DNA of 64,000 nucleotides from Hygrophila difformis (taxonomy: Eukaryota > Streptophyta > Magnoliopsida > Lamiales > Acanthaceae): contig JAOANR010000009.1 of the NCBI GenBank assembly GCA_030278955.1, positions 41,440,945 through 41,504,944 of the forward strand, given 5' to 3'. A program made the translations under genes and the position numbers. The notes beneath the pieces are model-generated. The model worked only from the letters and a program-made list of their open reading frames with translations, had not been told where the DNA came from and did no database searches. Shown piece after piece: positions 22,921 through 33,726 of this stretch (its first letter is position 1; every line of letters begins with the position of its first letter).

Positions 22921-23540
22921 ATGGCCATGTTTGGCAAAACAGATAAGGGTCCGTTCTGCATATCGAGCTGTAGCTGCGGGCTGTAGCTATGAGCTGCAGC
23001 TATAGGGAGCTGTAACTGTTGGAAGTTGTAGGAGATGTAGTTATTTGTTTTTGTATAAGTGTTCGGTACATGTAACTGTAGTTGTCATAAACTGTAATTT
23101 GAAGAGAAAAATTGATTAAATTTGGAAAGTAGCTTTCGAAAGCTCCCAAAAGCTACTAAGTGTAGCTTCTGATTGTAGAGCATTTCGAAGCTGCAATTCA
23201 CAGCTAAAGACTTCAAAAGCTAGTGTGCAAAACGGGGCTATTGTTTTAAAATAAAAGCTAAAGCTCCCAAAAACTCTCTAAAGCTGCGTGTAGAACAGAC
23301 CCTAACTGAAATTAGTTTATTCTAGGCAATTTAAAATAAATTAACTTATTTAAAAAGACAATAAATTAAAATAGTACGTTCAATCAGTTCTTTATAAAAT
23401 CGTTTGCAGCATTTTAGAATTAACTTATTCTAAGTACAAAGTTCGCCTCGATATTGCTAACAACTAGTTTTAACTAGTTTATGACTCATATAACCAGTTA
23501 ACAACTAACATAATCGAACTTTGTATAATCGATTTAATTC
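22921..23540. mobile_element. hAT-type MITE remnant carrying a Harbinger-type MITE
   Basis: The sequence beginning GGCCATGTTTGGCAAAAC resembles, in related form, the ends of the MITE at 40441-41454 (GGCCTGTTTGGG at one end and the complement of GTTTTGCCAAACAGG at the other). Its body after 23303 (TAACTGAAATTAG and following) also resembles that element in reverse. The right boundary is uncertain. Confidence 0.45.
22947..23302. mobile_element. Harbinger/Tourist-type MITE, 356 bp
   Basis: Inverted termini GGGTCCGTTCTGCA and TGTAGAACAGACCC, flanked by TAA on both sides (22944-22946 and 23303-23305), the 3-bp target typical of PIF/Harbinger elements. The interior has many AGCT-containing short repeats. 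It has no coding capacity. Confidence 0.75.
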
Positions 23541-24414
23541 TTAAAACGTTCTTAAAACGTTATCTGACTTCATTTAATCATAATCGAACTCATTTTGTAT
23601 CTAAAACGTTATCTGAATTCGAGTTATATAGTAAGAAGCTACAGTGCGCGATACGCATCACTCTCTTTGCAACAACGTAACTTGTTGATTGTCCACAATC
23701 GAATTATAGAGAAAATTTATTTGCGTAGTAATCCAACCTCGCCCTAATAAATTCTTAAAGACTAAAAGATCTGATGATTGGTAGGAGTTGGTGTGACTAA
23801 TCCTTCTAAATCACTCACTCTTAGCTTAGTTATAATTTAATATCAAGTGAATTTATTCAAACAAATTAATCCCACCAGATTAGCTAGGGACTGTTGGCCT
23901 ATCCTGGCTGCTTTTTTGGTTCAAAGATTTTATATAGCGTCTGAAGGGTAAAAATCTCATCGGCAATTTCACGGTATTTGACTCCTCCTATAAACACATT
24001 TATATTAAGTTTTTTTTAAAAAAAAAAATAAAATAAAAAAAAAAAAAATTGAACCTCCAATCTTCCGTTAGAAGTCAAGGACTTAATCATTTGTGCTAAA
24101 TCCTCTTCCCCAATATTGAGGTATTCGGATTGAATGGATTTTATGTTGATCATTCAAATCCCTTCCACTTCATTGGCTTTAAAATGGATTTTAAATCCAT
24201 AAATCTGACGTGGTGTTTCAATTAACTCGTACTTCTCGGAATGGAACTTGACTCCAGTGGTCATCTTCCCTGCCTTCCAACAATAGGTTGAGGGTTCGAT
24301 TTTCACTCGTCCCCATATCCCCCCTATCCCAATTGTAATTTGTGTGGCTTGGGCTCCACACACATTTACCGAAATATAGGTGTCGATGTATACAAAAACA
24401 AAAAAAAAAACTCG
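23541..24414. other. intergenic sequence with A-rich tracts
   Basis: No gene recognised. It contains a poly(A)-rich low-complexity stretch at about 24011-24050. The minus-strand 103-codon frame at 24154-24465 is in repeat-derived sequence and is not supported. Confidence 0.4.
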
Positions 24415-24907
24415 TACTTCCTCTGTCTTTTTAAGTGTTACACTTAATGCTTGCACGCAATTCAATAAATATTTTTAATATTTAATATCTAGTTTTTTAT
24501 AAAAGTAAATATTATAAAAATTTGATATTCTAAATCTGTACGATTAGACGAATCCAACAAGATTCCACCTGACTATATTTTATCTTATATACTTGGGAAA
24601 AACTCTACCGGTCCCATAATTTTGTTCGTTTTCCCAAAGCATCCCATAAAAAATGAATTAACCTAATCAATCCAGTTAGGGATAAAAGTGAGATAGATAA
24701 TTCCCGCCCGATCCGATGCCGTATTCGATTATATTGGAATCCGAATTCGAATTTTTATATCCGGCGGATATTTGATGGATACGGAACGGATATGGAAATA
24801 ACCGCCCGTATCCGAAAGAATCTGAATATCATGCGGATATTATCCGTATTTTCTATCCAAATATTCAGAAATTTATATATATATTTATGTATGTATATTA
24901 TAATATA

Positions 24908-25168
24908 CTTCCTCTATTTTTTTAAAGATTGTTGTGGACCCACTCAGCACTCAGTCCAACATACATTTTAAATCATTAATAACTCAAATTCGGTGCAAGT
25001 AAAAATTCTAAAAGTTCAATATGTAAAAACTACATGACGAGACGAATCTAACAATTTCTCACTTGGCTATATTTTAACTTATATAACCATGATAAAACTT
25101 CAAGTCAAAGTATATGAGTGAACAGTAGCAAAATGTCAAATTTAGCTAACAAAAAAAAACAGTGGAAG
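24908..25168. mobile_element. Stowaway-type MITE, 261 bp
   Basis: Degenerate termini CTTCCTCTAT and GTGGAAG with TA on both sides (24906-24907 and 25169-25170). The interior matches the family members at 42509 and 43235. Confidence 0.65.
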
Positions 25169-25389
25169 TATTATATTAGCTATAAAATAAATAAGTAATA
25201 CATGTATAAATATAATCAAAAGCTTGAAAGCCTATGTAATTAATTAAATCAATCTTATTAATCAACTCGACTACATCATTAGGTTCTTTGCATAACTGTA
25301 GTACGTAACTTGTGATGCTATTTAGATGTCTTGAACGAAATAACTAATGATCTTGGAAAATTTAAAAAATTAGTTTAGCTTACATAATA

Positions 25390-25620
25390 CTCTCTATGTC
25401 TCATTAATTCTGTTTCAAAACTTTTGGAAATCTATAAAATACATAAAAATAAAAATTCTATAAAATCTATATTCTAAAACTATACAAAAAAACGAATCTA
25501 ATAAAATCTCACTTGACTATATTTCTTCTTATATATAATTGCAACAAAAACTTAGGTCAAACTTATACAATGAACAGTGTGAAAAGTCAAAACGAGACAC
25601 AATAAATGAGACGGATGGAG
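25390..25620. mobile_element. Stowaway-type MITE, 231 bp
   Basis: Termini CTCTCTATGTC and GACGGATGGAG with flanking TA (25388-25389 and 25621-25622). It is the second MITE inside the hAT element. Confidence 0.68.
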
Positions 25621-26548
25621 TATATATTCTGATATCTCTTAAAAAACATAAAAAAAAAATCATTTTAAAAATTATAAGATTATCCAAGTTGAAATCCGAA
25701 TCCGTCTCGTATCCGTTTTCCGAAATATTCGAATTTATATTTGTATCCGGCCTATTCGTAATTCGATTCTGTATTTGACAAAAAAATATGGGATATGATA
25801 CGGGACGAGCACTATCCGCCCGTATCCGTACCGTTTTCACCCCTTAATGCAGTAACTATGTTAATTTTCACCCAATCCATCCAACCACCCCTAATGACAA
25901 ATAATGCTGACATGGCAACGGATTACTGCTGCCACATCAACCATATTAGGGCACTAATCCGCTGCCACGTCAGCATTATTCGTCATTAGGCGCACTATCC
26001 GCTGCCTTGTTAGCATTAATCACCATTATGGGTGGGTAGGATGGATTGGACGAAAATTAGCATAGTTACCGGTTGGTGGGGTTAATTCATTTTTTATGGG
26101 ATGATTTGGAAAACGAACAAAATTATGGGACCTTTAGGGTTTTCTTCCTATATAATTGTCTTAAAATATCAAATTAAAGCTACTTAATGAATTAGTAATT
26201 ACTATACAAACGTAACACTTAAACCAAAAAATGGAGGGAGTACTACCTTATCCTTTTAAATTCGGTATAAATTCGTTTCACTCTTTATTTCATTTTCTTG
26301 TTTTTTTTATCTTTTCCTTTTTTTTCTTTTGTACCTTTTTTCCTGGCTTAGGCTTTTCCAAAAAAATACTTCAGTTTGTATTTCAAATGCATTCATTTTC
26401 TTTAGGAGCCGAAGCCAGAGAAATAATGATGGGAGCCCATACCACACAAATTACAAAGGAGATAAAGATTTACCCAAACGGCCAAATCCGTACCTTCCGA
26501 CCCTAGAGTTTACACAAATGCATCCATTTTAAACTATATACACAAATA

Positions 26549-26760
26549 TTGTTGCGGACTCTCTTACAAAATTGGGAGCTGAGGACGAGTTGTTTTTCAC
26601 GACATGGGCATATGCATTCCCACCGGACCGAATTTCTCCTTTATTGGCTGCAGATGCAACGGGCACGTGGTTCCCACGTGTTTGCTAATCCTTTAATTCA
26701 TTTTATTTTCCATATTTTTTCTTTCTTACCTAGCCGTATACATTGTTCAGTAAAAAAAAA
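26549..26760 (+). pseudogene. LINE 3'-end fragment (RNase H tail) with A-run
   Basis: A frame starting near 26550 reads a degenerate RNase H C-terminus typical of plant L1 LINEs (VADSLTK, then LLAADATGTW) and stops at about 26675. An untranslated tail and nine A residues at about 26752 follow. The related fragment at 33507-33711 shares the LL.AD..GTW block. I did not find a convincing target duplication. It is 5'-truncated and dead. Confidence 0.6.
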
Positions 26761-26771
26761 TTATACTAGTA

Positions 26772-27027
26772 CATCCGTTCCTTTTTAAATGCACATTTTG
26801 ACTTTTGTTACTGTTCATTGAGTAGATTTGACTCGATTTTTTAATACAATTATATAAGATAAAATAATATCGAGTGGGATCTTGTTAGATTCGTCTAATC
26901 GCATAGATTTAGAATATCAAATTTTCATAATTTTTACTTGTATGGAATTTGAGTTATTATGAAATAAAAATGTGTATTGAATTGCATGCAATGTGAGTCC
27001 GTGGCACTTATTTAGGAACGGAGGAAG
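26772..27027. mobile_element. Stowaway-type MITE, 256 bp
   Basis: Termini CATCCGTTCC and GGAACGGAGGAAG, with TA at 26770-26771 and 27028-27029. It lies 250 bp from the 3' end of the ABCG gene. Confidence 0.7.
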
Positions 27028-27276
27028 TAATAAATCCTCAATCCTAACGTGGCTTTAATTCAATTCAATTATTTTTTCTCTTGTTTATTCAGACACGTCA
27101 GATCAAACTCACAAAACCATCCACTTAGAAAGGCAACAAGCATCCAATAATTTTTATTCCAGTCCACACACAAGAGAACAACAACATTATTTTCAGACGC
27201 GCACACCTTCTAATTATGATTGACTTTTTACACTTTGATCCATAAAGTGATTAACTAATAATTGAAGGGCAACAAT

Positions 27277-29322
27277 TCATTTCCTCTTGTTCTTGCTACC
27301 AAGTAACAAAGCAAAGTAAAATAAAACCCTGAATAAAATCCCCCAACCCACAGTAATCCAGAGACAATTCCATTTATGTATATCAGTAACCCCACTTTGC
27401 TTCAATATATCCGATGCGGTCGTCACGCAGGTTGTCTTCGTGATGTTCTTGCCCAATGTCTTGCTAAAAGAGTCTAGCAGCTTCAGCTTCACAGATTCAG
27501 GCACATCCTTCAACAGTGAGCCATCGAAAATCTGAACACCTTTCACAAAGCACTTGGATGGCTCCCCAAACTCATTCTGCAAAACCCCCTGGTAAGGGTA
27601 CTTCACCAGGGAAGCATAGTGAAGCCAAATCCAGTATACCGGGATCCTGTCCCGTGTAATGAACATGCCACTGAATAGCACAAAAATAGCGAGCGCCGTG
27701 ATTACCATCGTGTAGGCCACCATGACATCGAAGATGATCCCTGATAAGAAGTTCACGAAAGAATTCCCGGCCCAGAAGGAGGCTAAGACAAAAGTGAAAT
27801 AGAAGGCGTAGCCGGATGGAGCTCCAGAGGCTAATCCAACGGCCCAGAATGTCGTGGCAGAGAATGCCAGTGATAGGGCGGCGAGGGAAGGGATGGAAGT
27901 TATGCAATGGGAGAGAACGAAGGAGGCACGGCGATATGCATTGTATGATGTTTCCCTCATGAAGATGTATCTTTGAAGAAGGAATACTGGAACGGCCTCA
28001 GCACATATGTAAAATGCTGTGGACATGGCGAAGAAATAGAAGCCCAACCTTTCTTGAATTCCTTTTGGGGAATTGTCGAGCCTCCAGAAGATTGTAGCGA
28101 GTAAAATGCCTGTCACCAGGACCGCCCCCAGGCGCACCCCGAATTGTTCGGGTGCCCTCCTGGAATTTGTCATGGACCTTTTTGCAATGATTAGGATTTC
28201 TCTCCAGACGGGATTTGCATAGCTTTGAACGGAATTTGTTGATCCTGAAACTAGCTTCCCTGCTGAAATGCTCGCGGTTATGGCGGATGTGAGGGAGAGT
28301 GTTGGCCTGTTAATTAGGGTTTCGGAATTAGGGTTCTTTAGTGAATTCCAGCTCTTGTTGAAATTCACTAATTCTTTAGTTCCTTCGGGCGTGGCTTCCT
28401 TCTCTCGGATGTAATCCAGAGCAAATTCTGTCTTGTCCTCGTTTGCAGGGATTGGATTCCCAAATTCGGCGAAGAATTGGGGGATAAGAGCTGGAGAATC
28501 GTTGAACACGGTTTGGCCGCCGGAAAGGATCAGTAATCGATCCAAAAGTCTGAGGATTCGGTAACTCGGCTGGTGAATCGACATGATCACGATGCTCCCG
28601 CTTTCTGCAATTCTTTTCAGGATGTTGACGACCATGAAGGCGCTGGTGGAGTCCAGCCCCGACGTTGGTTCATCGAGGAAGAGCAGAATCGGGTCGTGGA
28701 TGATGTCAATCCCGATTGAAACTCGCCGCCGCTCTCCACCGGAGACTCCACGGTGCTCCTCGTCTCCGATCACCGTCGTGGCGGCGCTGCTCAGGCCTAA
28801 TTGCTCAATCAGCGCTTCCACGCGGGCTTTCTTCCTGGATTTCGACATGGTGACGGGCAGCCGGAATTCAGCCGCGTACATCAGCGTTTCTTCCACGGTC
28901 AGCATCGGAAACAGCAGGTCGTCCTGCATCACATATGCCGAGATCACTTTCAGAAGCTTCGATTCCAGTGGGTCGCCGTTTAAAGCGATGGTCCCCTGGA
29001 GGCTTCCCGTTTCAATACGATTCGCCAGGGCGTCGAGCAGCGTCGATTTCCCAGAGCCGCTGGCGCCGAGAATGGCAAGGATTTCGCCTTCCTTAGCCTC
29101 TCCGGAAATGTCATCTAACAGAACTTTTATTCGTGAATTGCTGGGCTCTGATTGATTGTCATGGCGGCGGCGGTTGCTGGAACAAGTCGGAAAGATTTTC
29201 CGGCGGACTTTGACGCTGTAGGAGAGATTTTGGAAGGAGAGAACGAAGGGCATGGAAAGAGGTTGAGGGAGTGCTGGAACACGGTCGTTTTGGGGGGATT
29301 GGTATAATTCTTGAAGTTCCAT
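27277..29322 (-). CDS. ABCG (WBC) half-size ABC transporter, suberin/pollen-wall clade type
   Basis: This intact single-exon gene encodes 681 residues, the usual length for a plant half-size ABCG transporter. The nucleotide-binding domain comes first: Walker [10 protein letters not shown] at 86-94, Q-loop glutamine at 133, signature VSGGERRR at 193-200, Walker B ILLFLDEP at 212-219, H-loop histidine at 250. An ABC2-type membrane domain of about six helices follows from about residue 385, with a long loop before the last helix. The intronless structure and overall sequence fit the ABCG1/2/6/16/20 group, which exports suberin or pollen-wall precursors at the plasma membrane. That placement is family knowledge, and the exact orthologue is not decided. 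Half-transporters act as homo- or heterodimers. The 190-codon plus-strand frame at 28583-29155 is an antisense shadow. Confidence 0.95.
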   Translation of the reverse strand: MELQELYQSPQNDRVPALPQPLSMPFVLSFQNLSYSVKVRRKIFPTCSSNRRRHDNQSEPSNSRIKVLLDDISGEAKEGEILAILGASGSGKSTLLDALANRIETGSLQGTIALNGDPLESKLLKVISAYVMQDDLLFPMLTVEETLMYAAEFRLPVTMSKSRKKARVEALIEQLGLSSAATTVIGDEEHRGVSGGERRRVSIGIDIIHDPILLFLDEPTSGLDSTSAFMVVNILKRIAESGSIVIMSIHQPSYRILRLLDRLLILSGGQTVFNDSPALIPQFFAEFGNPIPANEDKTEFALDYIREKEATPEGTKELVNFNKSWNSLKNPNSETLINRPTLSLTSAITASISAGKLVSGSTNSVQSYANPVWREILIIAKRSMTNSRRAPEQFGVRLGAVLVTGILLATIFWRLDNSPKGIQERLGFYFFAMSTAFYICAEAVPVFLLQRYIFMRETSYNAYRRASFVLSHCITSIPSLAALSLAFSATTFWAVGLASGAPSGYAFYFTFVLASFWAGNSFVNFLSGIIFDVMVAYTMVITALAIFVLFSGMFITRDRIPVYWIWLHYASLVKYPYQGVLQNEFGEPSKCFVKGVQIFDGSLLKDVPESVKLKLLDSFSKTLGKNITKTTCVTTASDILKQSGVTDIHKWNCLWITVGWGILFRVLFYFALLLGSKNKRK

Positions 29323-29497
29323 GGTTTCTGAAAATTGGAAGCTGGAAATGTTTCAGGAAAAGTGTAGTGAAGTACTTCTATTTCAGAGAGGAAATCAACA
29401 CAGAAAATGGGTTTTGAAAGTGTACTATTGCCAGGTATGTGGATCAAACCTCGATTATTGATGGGGAATTTGGTGAATTGGTTTTCGTGTGGGAATT

Positions 29498-29516
29498 GGA
29501 GTTTATATTATGATTG
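29498..29516 (-). promoter_or_regulatory. possible core promoter of the ABCG gene
   Basis: On the minus strand CCAATCATAATATAAACTCC combines a CCAAT motif with a TATA-like AATATAAAC about 185 bases before the start codon. Spacing would suit a 5' UTR of about 150 nt. This rests on motif reading only. Confidence 0.4.
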
Positions 29517-29950
29517 GTAGGTAGGGACTAAAATTAAGAAATGATGTGCGCCATTGATGGTGTGGGTCACTTCAATATGCATTCACGCTATGGTGGCCGA
29601 TTCTAAGGTGAGGGGGCACCATATATTGCATCATTTTCATCCAACATTATTCTTAATAATGCCAAATCACCTCAAATCTATATGCATATTCTGGAATAAT
29701 TAAAAGCCAATGGTCATTTATCTTTGCTAAAAAACCAAAATAGTCCTTTATGTTTTAAAATACCCAAATGGTCCTCTACAAATGCATAAAATGGCCAAAA
29801 TAATCCTTTTGTATTATTAAAATGGGCTAGTGGATATCCCCACTTTTATATTTAACCCCAAACTTTCAAAATCTTTCATTAAGGCCCTAGGAAGATTTGA
29901 CTTGGTACAAAAAGGTCCTCTTTCAAAACTTAAATAATTTTATTGTCCAT

Positions 29951-30064
29951 ATGACTTCGGATCCGCATGAAAATTGGTATCAGAGCCTAGGTTTTATTGA
30001 AGAACATATTAATTATATTATTTATAATATTTTATCTCTTAATAGTGAAGATCTAATTATTTAA
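29951..30064 (+). CDS. 37-codon ORF spanning the primer-binding site (P1)
   Basis: An ATG-to-TAA frame runs across the primer site, whose bases encode NWYQS. The same 37-codon frame is open in all three copies (46470-46583 and 58117-58004) with mostly conservative changes. A small ORF in this position is common in caulimovirids, but I cannot name a function. Confidence 0.5.
   Translation: MTSDPHENWYQSLGFIEEHINYIIYNILSLNSEDLII
29975..29987 (+). other. tRNA-Met primer-binding site (P1)
   Basis: TGGTATCAGAGCC, complementary to the 3' end of plant initiator tRNA-Met, the minus-strand primer of caulimovirids. Confidence 0.85.
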
Positions 30065-30193
30065 TGAATTCATTTAATTAGAAACCAACGAGTTATTTCT
30101 AAATTTTGGAAATAAAAAATATAAATTTCCAAAGGAAATTCTTGAACTTGTCTATAAGACAAGATTTAATTAAAAGTAATTTCTTTCATGAAA

Positions 30194-31339
30194 ATGAGAG
30201 AAACTGACTGGAAAGAAATTGATCCGGATAGCTCTAAGCAAGGTGCCAAGGTTATTAAAATCTAGATTTAAATCTTAGGATCTTACGATCCTGCGATTCC
30301 ACAAAGCCAAGATCTGTATGGGATCTAAATTAGGGTGAGATCTGAATAAGATCTATAGGATCTATACAAGATCTTAAAATCTTTGAACGATCCGATCCCA
30401 CTCCCTCTTATATTTCATCTAATTTTTTCATTTTTTAGTCCTCGATTCTTTTCCAAAATTCAGATCTAGGAATTTTTGTTTGCATCTCTATCTTCCTCGC
30501 ATTCCCTTTATCTTCCTCTTCCAACCATCTCCATTGTATCTCCTTCATCTTCCTGTTATTGACGTTGCCGTAGTATCCCTTTTCTCTTTCTATCGTTGCG
30601 CTCGCTTCCCCTTCCTCTTTCTACCGCCGCCCTTGTCGTAACATCCCCTTCCAGCACCCCCTGCTGATGAAGATCTTAGTCCTAAACCCCTTGCCCAGAT
30701 GGATGATGAATCCAATGAGACCGTGGTTGAGACTAACGAAAATGGGGAAAATTTTAATGACAAATCCAACTCAGATCAAGCATAATGTCTTAACAAATGC
30801 TCAATTATTACCTTTTTTTGCTAAACAAATTATTTCTATTGATATTGGTTATTGTGATTTGCTAATATGCAATATGAATATATTTTTTTTATCATAATTT
30901 TATAGGATCTTAGAATCTGAATACGATCCTACGATCCCGATCTTTCAAATGGAATAACGATTCCACATAAGATCTAGATTTTGATAACCTTGGCTCTAAG
31001 TTCGCACAAGACTTAAGAGAAATCCAAAAGACAATTCAAGATTATGGTAACCGGGTATTAATTTTACCTGGAAAAATAGATAACTTGAATCAATCAACAG
31101 AAGAGATCTTGAAATTATTTCAAGATCTAAAGAATGATATTTTAAATCTGAAATTTGATATTTCGGATATCAAGAAAAGGCAAAAGGATATTCCTGGATC
31201 TTCCAAGAATAACCAAGCCAATATTAGAGATGCATTCGGACCCGTACAAGCTTTACATAAAAAAGGTAAAGCAACTATGTTTCCAAAGCAGAAATCGCAA
31301 GAAGAGCTTATGATCGATATCCTAAAAACAGTCGAATGA
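30194..31339 (+). pseudogene. coiled-coil (virion-associated-like) ORF of P1, split by a DNA transposon
   Basis: It begins at ATG 30194, matches the ORF at 46713-47093, and is interrupted at 30238 by a 754-bp insertion. The remainder (31001-31339) is open to the stop. The intact counterparts are about 126 residues, with a heptad-like central coiled coil and a basic C-terminus, which suits a small virion-associated protein. The stop overlaps the coat-protein start as ATGA. Confidence 0.7.
30239..30992. mobile_element. hAT-like non-autonomous element, 754 bp, inside P1
   Basis: It starts CAAGGTGCCAAGG and ends ATAACCTTG. The inverted block is CAAGGTTAT followed by AAAATCTAGAT at both ends. The 8-bp target duplication GCTCTAAG is perfect (30231-30238 and 30993-31000), and the uninterrupted site is visible at 46751-46758. 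Subterminal GATC-rich repeats (for example AGGATCTTACGATCC) occur on both sides. The 76-codon frame inside is not a transposase. Confidence 0.85.
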
Positions 31340-32731
31340 GTGTTTCTAGGGCAGATCTATCAGATCTACAAGAATTAGCAGAGTCATTTTCCCAACTTGA
31401 GATTATGGATCTAGTTAATGTAAAACCCAATGAAGTTCTTCAATTGGCTATGCGGAAGAATCAGGATCCAACGCAACCCACGATGGACCGCCTGATGTCC
31501 TAATGAGGGAAAGCACAGACTTCCACATGAACAGGTATCCTGATGTGCATCTCAATGCAAGACGAAACCCAGGACGGAACCCAAGTAGAGCACCAGAATC
31601 CACACCGTGGGCCAAGACGATGTTACAACCATTAAATCCATATGGCATAACACTGGACGTCGATGTTATCGACTTCCGAAACATCAAAGATCTGATCGAT
31701 GAATGGGTAGCTTCAATGAAGATTGCAGCAACCACCCTGGATCTCGATAAAGAAAACTTTGTCAGATTAATGGAGCTAAGTCTCGAAGGATCGGCAAATC
31801 TGAGCTGGAAAAATTCCACGGCGGCTTTAAAGGAGCAAATACTCGAAGGAGAATCCAAAAGCACAATCTGCGAAAGATTTGGCCTCTTATTCAAAACCCA
31901 TTTTGTAGGAGATGGTTATTATGAAGAACAGAGAACCGAAAAAATCAAGGTCTATACCCAAGCACTATTGGGTATTGAGTTAAGAAGTATTTGCGCAATA
32001 GACGAATATATCTACTGGTTTCGTAAATACTATTTTCGGAGTAAGATGACAGCAGAAGTAGCATGTCTCATGTTCTTTGCAAAGATCTGCAGCCCATGGT
32101 GAGAGATGTTGATCGAATCGTACACAGTACCCCCTGGTACAGTAGATTCAATAGCCCGAAGAATGTCCTTCTTAAAGGATAAGCTCAGAGAGTGGTGGCA
32201 ACAGGCAGCAGCCCAAAAGAACATCAAGAGACTAAGAGGTAAAATAAAAAGAACCCCTCTTTGCTGTGAAAATAACGATTTTCCAACAATTATAGGAGAA
32301 TCAGAAGAAAAGAGAAGAAAGAAGAAGAGTCGAGGCTCATACAGTAAGAGTTTCAGAAGACCTCCATTCCGAAGAAGAAGAGCATGGTGGTCCAAGAGCA
32401 AGGCTAGAACATACAAAACTGGACAAAGAACGGGAACAACGAAGAGTTCATCCCAAGGCTCAACTAGCTCGGCAGCAAGGAGCACGATGAGAACGACGTC
32501 CAAGAGAACGTTCAGACGAGCCCATACCCGAGTCAACGAAAGTTTCAAGGACTGCAACTGTTGGAAGTGTGGAGCCAGAGGTCATATTTCACCCAATTGT
32601 CCCCAGAATTGTGAGATACGAATGTACGAAGCCACGGGGATATCGTGGAAGCGGTCTACCATGGAAAGCTGGTACCAGTCTATCAGTTTGAAGACATCCC
32701 CTCGGATGAAAGCATCTATGAGGAAGAATTA
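31336..32731 (+). pseudogene. coat-protein pseudogene of P1 (zinc knuckle retained)
   Basis: It is collinear with the ORF at 47090-48538. Breaks include a one-base frameshift near 31446, an in-frame TGA at 32100-32102, and another frameshift near 32635. The middle keeps the Lys/Arg-rich basic region and the knuckle CWKCGARGHISPNC (near 32561-32602), a CX2CX4HX4C nucleic-acid-binding motif typical of caulimovirid coat proteins. Confidence 0.8.
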
Positions 32732-32735
32732 AGAA

Positions 32736-33093
32736 GTGACTCGGACTCATATTCAGATGGATTTTCAACCGAGTCTGACTGAAGATGACAGGATTCAGAC
32801 CACTGAAAATCTGTCTGGATTCTTTTCAAGGATGATGATATCGAATCGAACTATGGAAAGAATAATGCAACAAGATTCCAACTCAACCCATATGACGAAT
32901 TCAGAATTTGCGGGATTGGACGAGTTTTTAACCAGATGGGACTCAACCAGAGAAGACATAACATAATCTACAAGGTAAGTGCAGGTGAGTTTGCAATTCC
33001 TATGGAACTTACTTGTAATATTATGGATATGCAATTAATTCCTAAAGAAGAAATTCTAGAGGAATTAAGTAGAATGAAGGAGGAAATTGCCAT
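32736..33093 (+). pseudogene. movement-protein remnant of P1
   Basis: Matches the first 110 or so codons of the movement-protein region at 48492 onward, with a frameshift near 32880. It is truncated at 33094 by the LTR insertion. Confidence 0.7.
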
Positions 33094-33506
33094 TATGATA
33101 ATGGCCAAAATTGACCATTATTTTCAATCCATCTCCGTGTCTAAACATGGGCATTTGATCGTATTCCGGTATTATTTAAATAAGAAAGCAGTTGAATTTG
33201 ACAGATACAAGTTTGTAAATATAATAAGTTGGTATTGAAAAACAAAAAAATATTGTTTATTTTATTAAATTTGTGTTAAAAAATCCAAAAACATGAAAAA
33301 TATTAAAAATTCCACATTTTGAGAATTATGGTTTGGTGATATCTGTTCGGTGGAACACGAGTCTATTAAGTAGAACACAAGCCAAATAATCAATTGGAAG
33401 AAATATCTAATTTTATATTCATATTTACATACTAGTATTTATTTTGCTTATTGTATTTAATATTTAAAAAAAAAAAAGAAATCTACCAATCAAAACTAAT
33501 GCAATA

Positions 33507-33711
33507 TTTTATACGACATGGGCTTTTCCCCGGACTCCGTTAAAACTTTGTTAGCAGCCGATTTAGCGGGGACTTGGTACCTCCGCTATTAACTGTATTT
33601 TGCTTCATTATGGCTGTGTTTCCGATTTTGCTTTTGCTTTGGTTTTCTCTTCTTCTTCTTGTACATTGTAACCTTTGCCGGCCCTTCAGGGCTTCCCAAG
33701 CGAAAAAAAAA
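33507..33711 (+). mobile_element. 5'-truncated LINE insertion with poly(A)
   Basis: About 205 bp with a degenerate L1 RNase H C-terminus (near 33535-33590), an untranslated tail and a 3' A-run. The target duplication AAAACTAATGCAATA is perfect on both sides (33492-33506 and 33712-33726). Confidence 0.85.
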
Positions 33712-33726
33712 AAAACTAATGCAATA

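Larger units (their letters stand above)
24677..25845. mobile_element. hAT-type TIR element nested in the Mutator-like element
   Basis: Ends TAGGGATAAAAG and, from the right, AAGGGGTGAAAACGG. The flanks AATCCAGT (24669-24676) and AATGCAGT (25846-25853) are an 8-bp duplication with one mismatch. Subterminal regions are rich in GGATAC/ATCCG repeats (24700-24860 and 25690-25835), a common hAT MITE style. Two Stowaway MITEs lie inside. Confidence 0.7.
24595..26148. mobile_element. Mutator-like TIR element, non-autonomous, split by a hAT element
   Basis: Terminal inverted repeats of about 80 bp start GGGAAAAACTC on the left and, read inward from the right, GGAAGAAAACCC. Both continue into GGTCCCATAATTTTGTTCG. 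The flanks TATATACTT (24586-24594) and TATATAATT (26149-26157) look like a 9-bp target duplication with one mismatch. Subterminal segments near 25855 and 26050 are also inverted copies, giving a fold-back layout. No transposase is present. Confidence 0.72.
24417..26240. mobile_element. Stowaway-type MITE split by nested elements
   Basis: Termini CTTCCTCTGTC and GGAGGGAG with flanking TA (24415-24416 and 26241-26242) match the CTCCCTCCGT family seen at 26772, 42509 and 43235. About 270 bp are MITE sequence. The rest is the Mutator-like element at 24595-26148. Confidence 0.7.
29693..33093 (+). mobile_element. endogenous caulimovirid copy P1, truncated in the movement-protein region
   Basis: The left end at 29693 (GGAATAAT, then repeats of the CCAAAATAGTCC type) matches the left terminal repeat of the copy at 46215. 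A primer site, a short ORF, an interrupted coiled-coil ORF, a coat-protein pseudogene and the start of the movement-protein region follow in the same order as at 46470-48840. At 33094 the viral sequence stops at the beginning of an unrelated LTR, and the rest of the copy is absent. A 754-bp hAT-like element is inserted at 30239. The copy holds several frameshifts and stops and cannot encode a genome. Confidence 0.88.

Noticed and set aside
24154..24465. 103-codon minus-strand ORF
   Set aside because: Runs out of unique sequence into a Stowaway terminus; no domain.
28583..29155. 190-codon plus-strand ORF
   Set aside because: Antisense shadow of the conserved ABCG nucleotide-binding domain.
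29975..29987. TGGTATCAGAGCC sites as parts of tRNA genes
   Set aside because: Only the 3'-end complement is present, in primer-site context; no cloverleaf around them.
31448..32557. Minus-strand ORFs of 148 and 175 codons, and similar ones at 47278-48524, 50221-50592, 55122-55637 and 56881-57306
   Set aside because: Antisense shadows of coat-protein and polymerase sequence, repeated wherever those are found.
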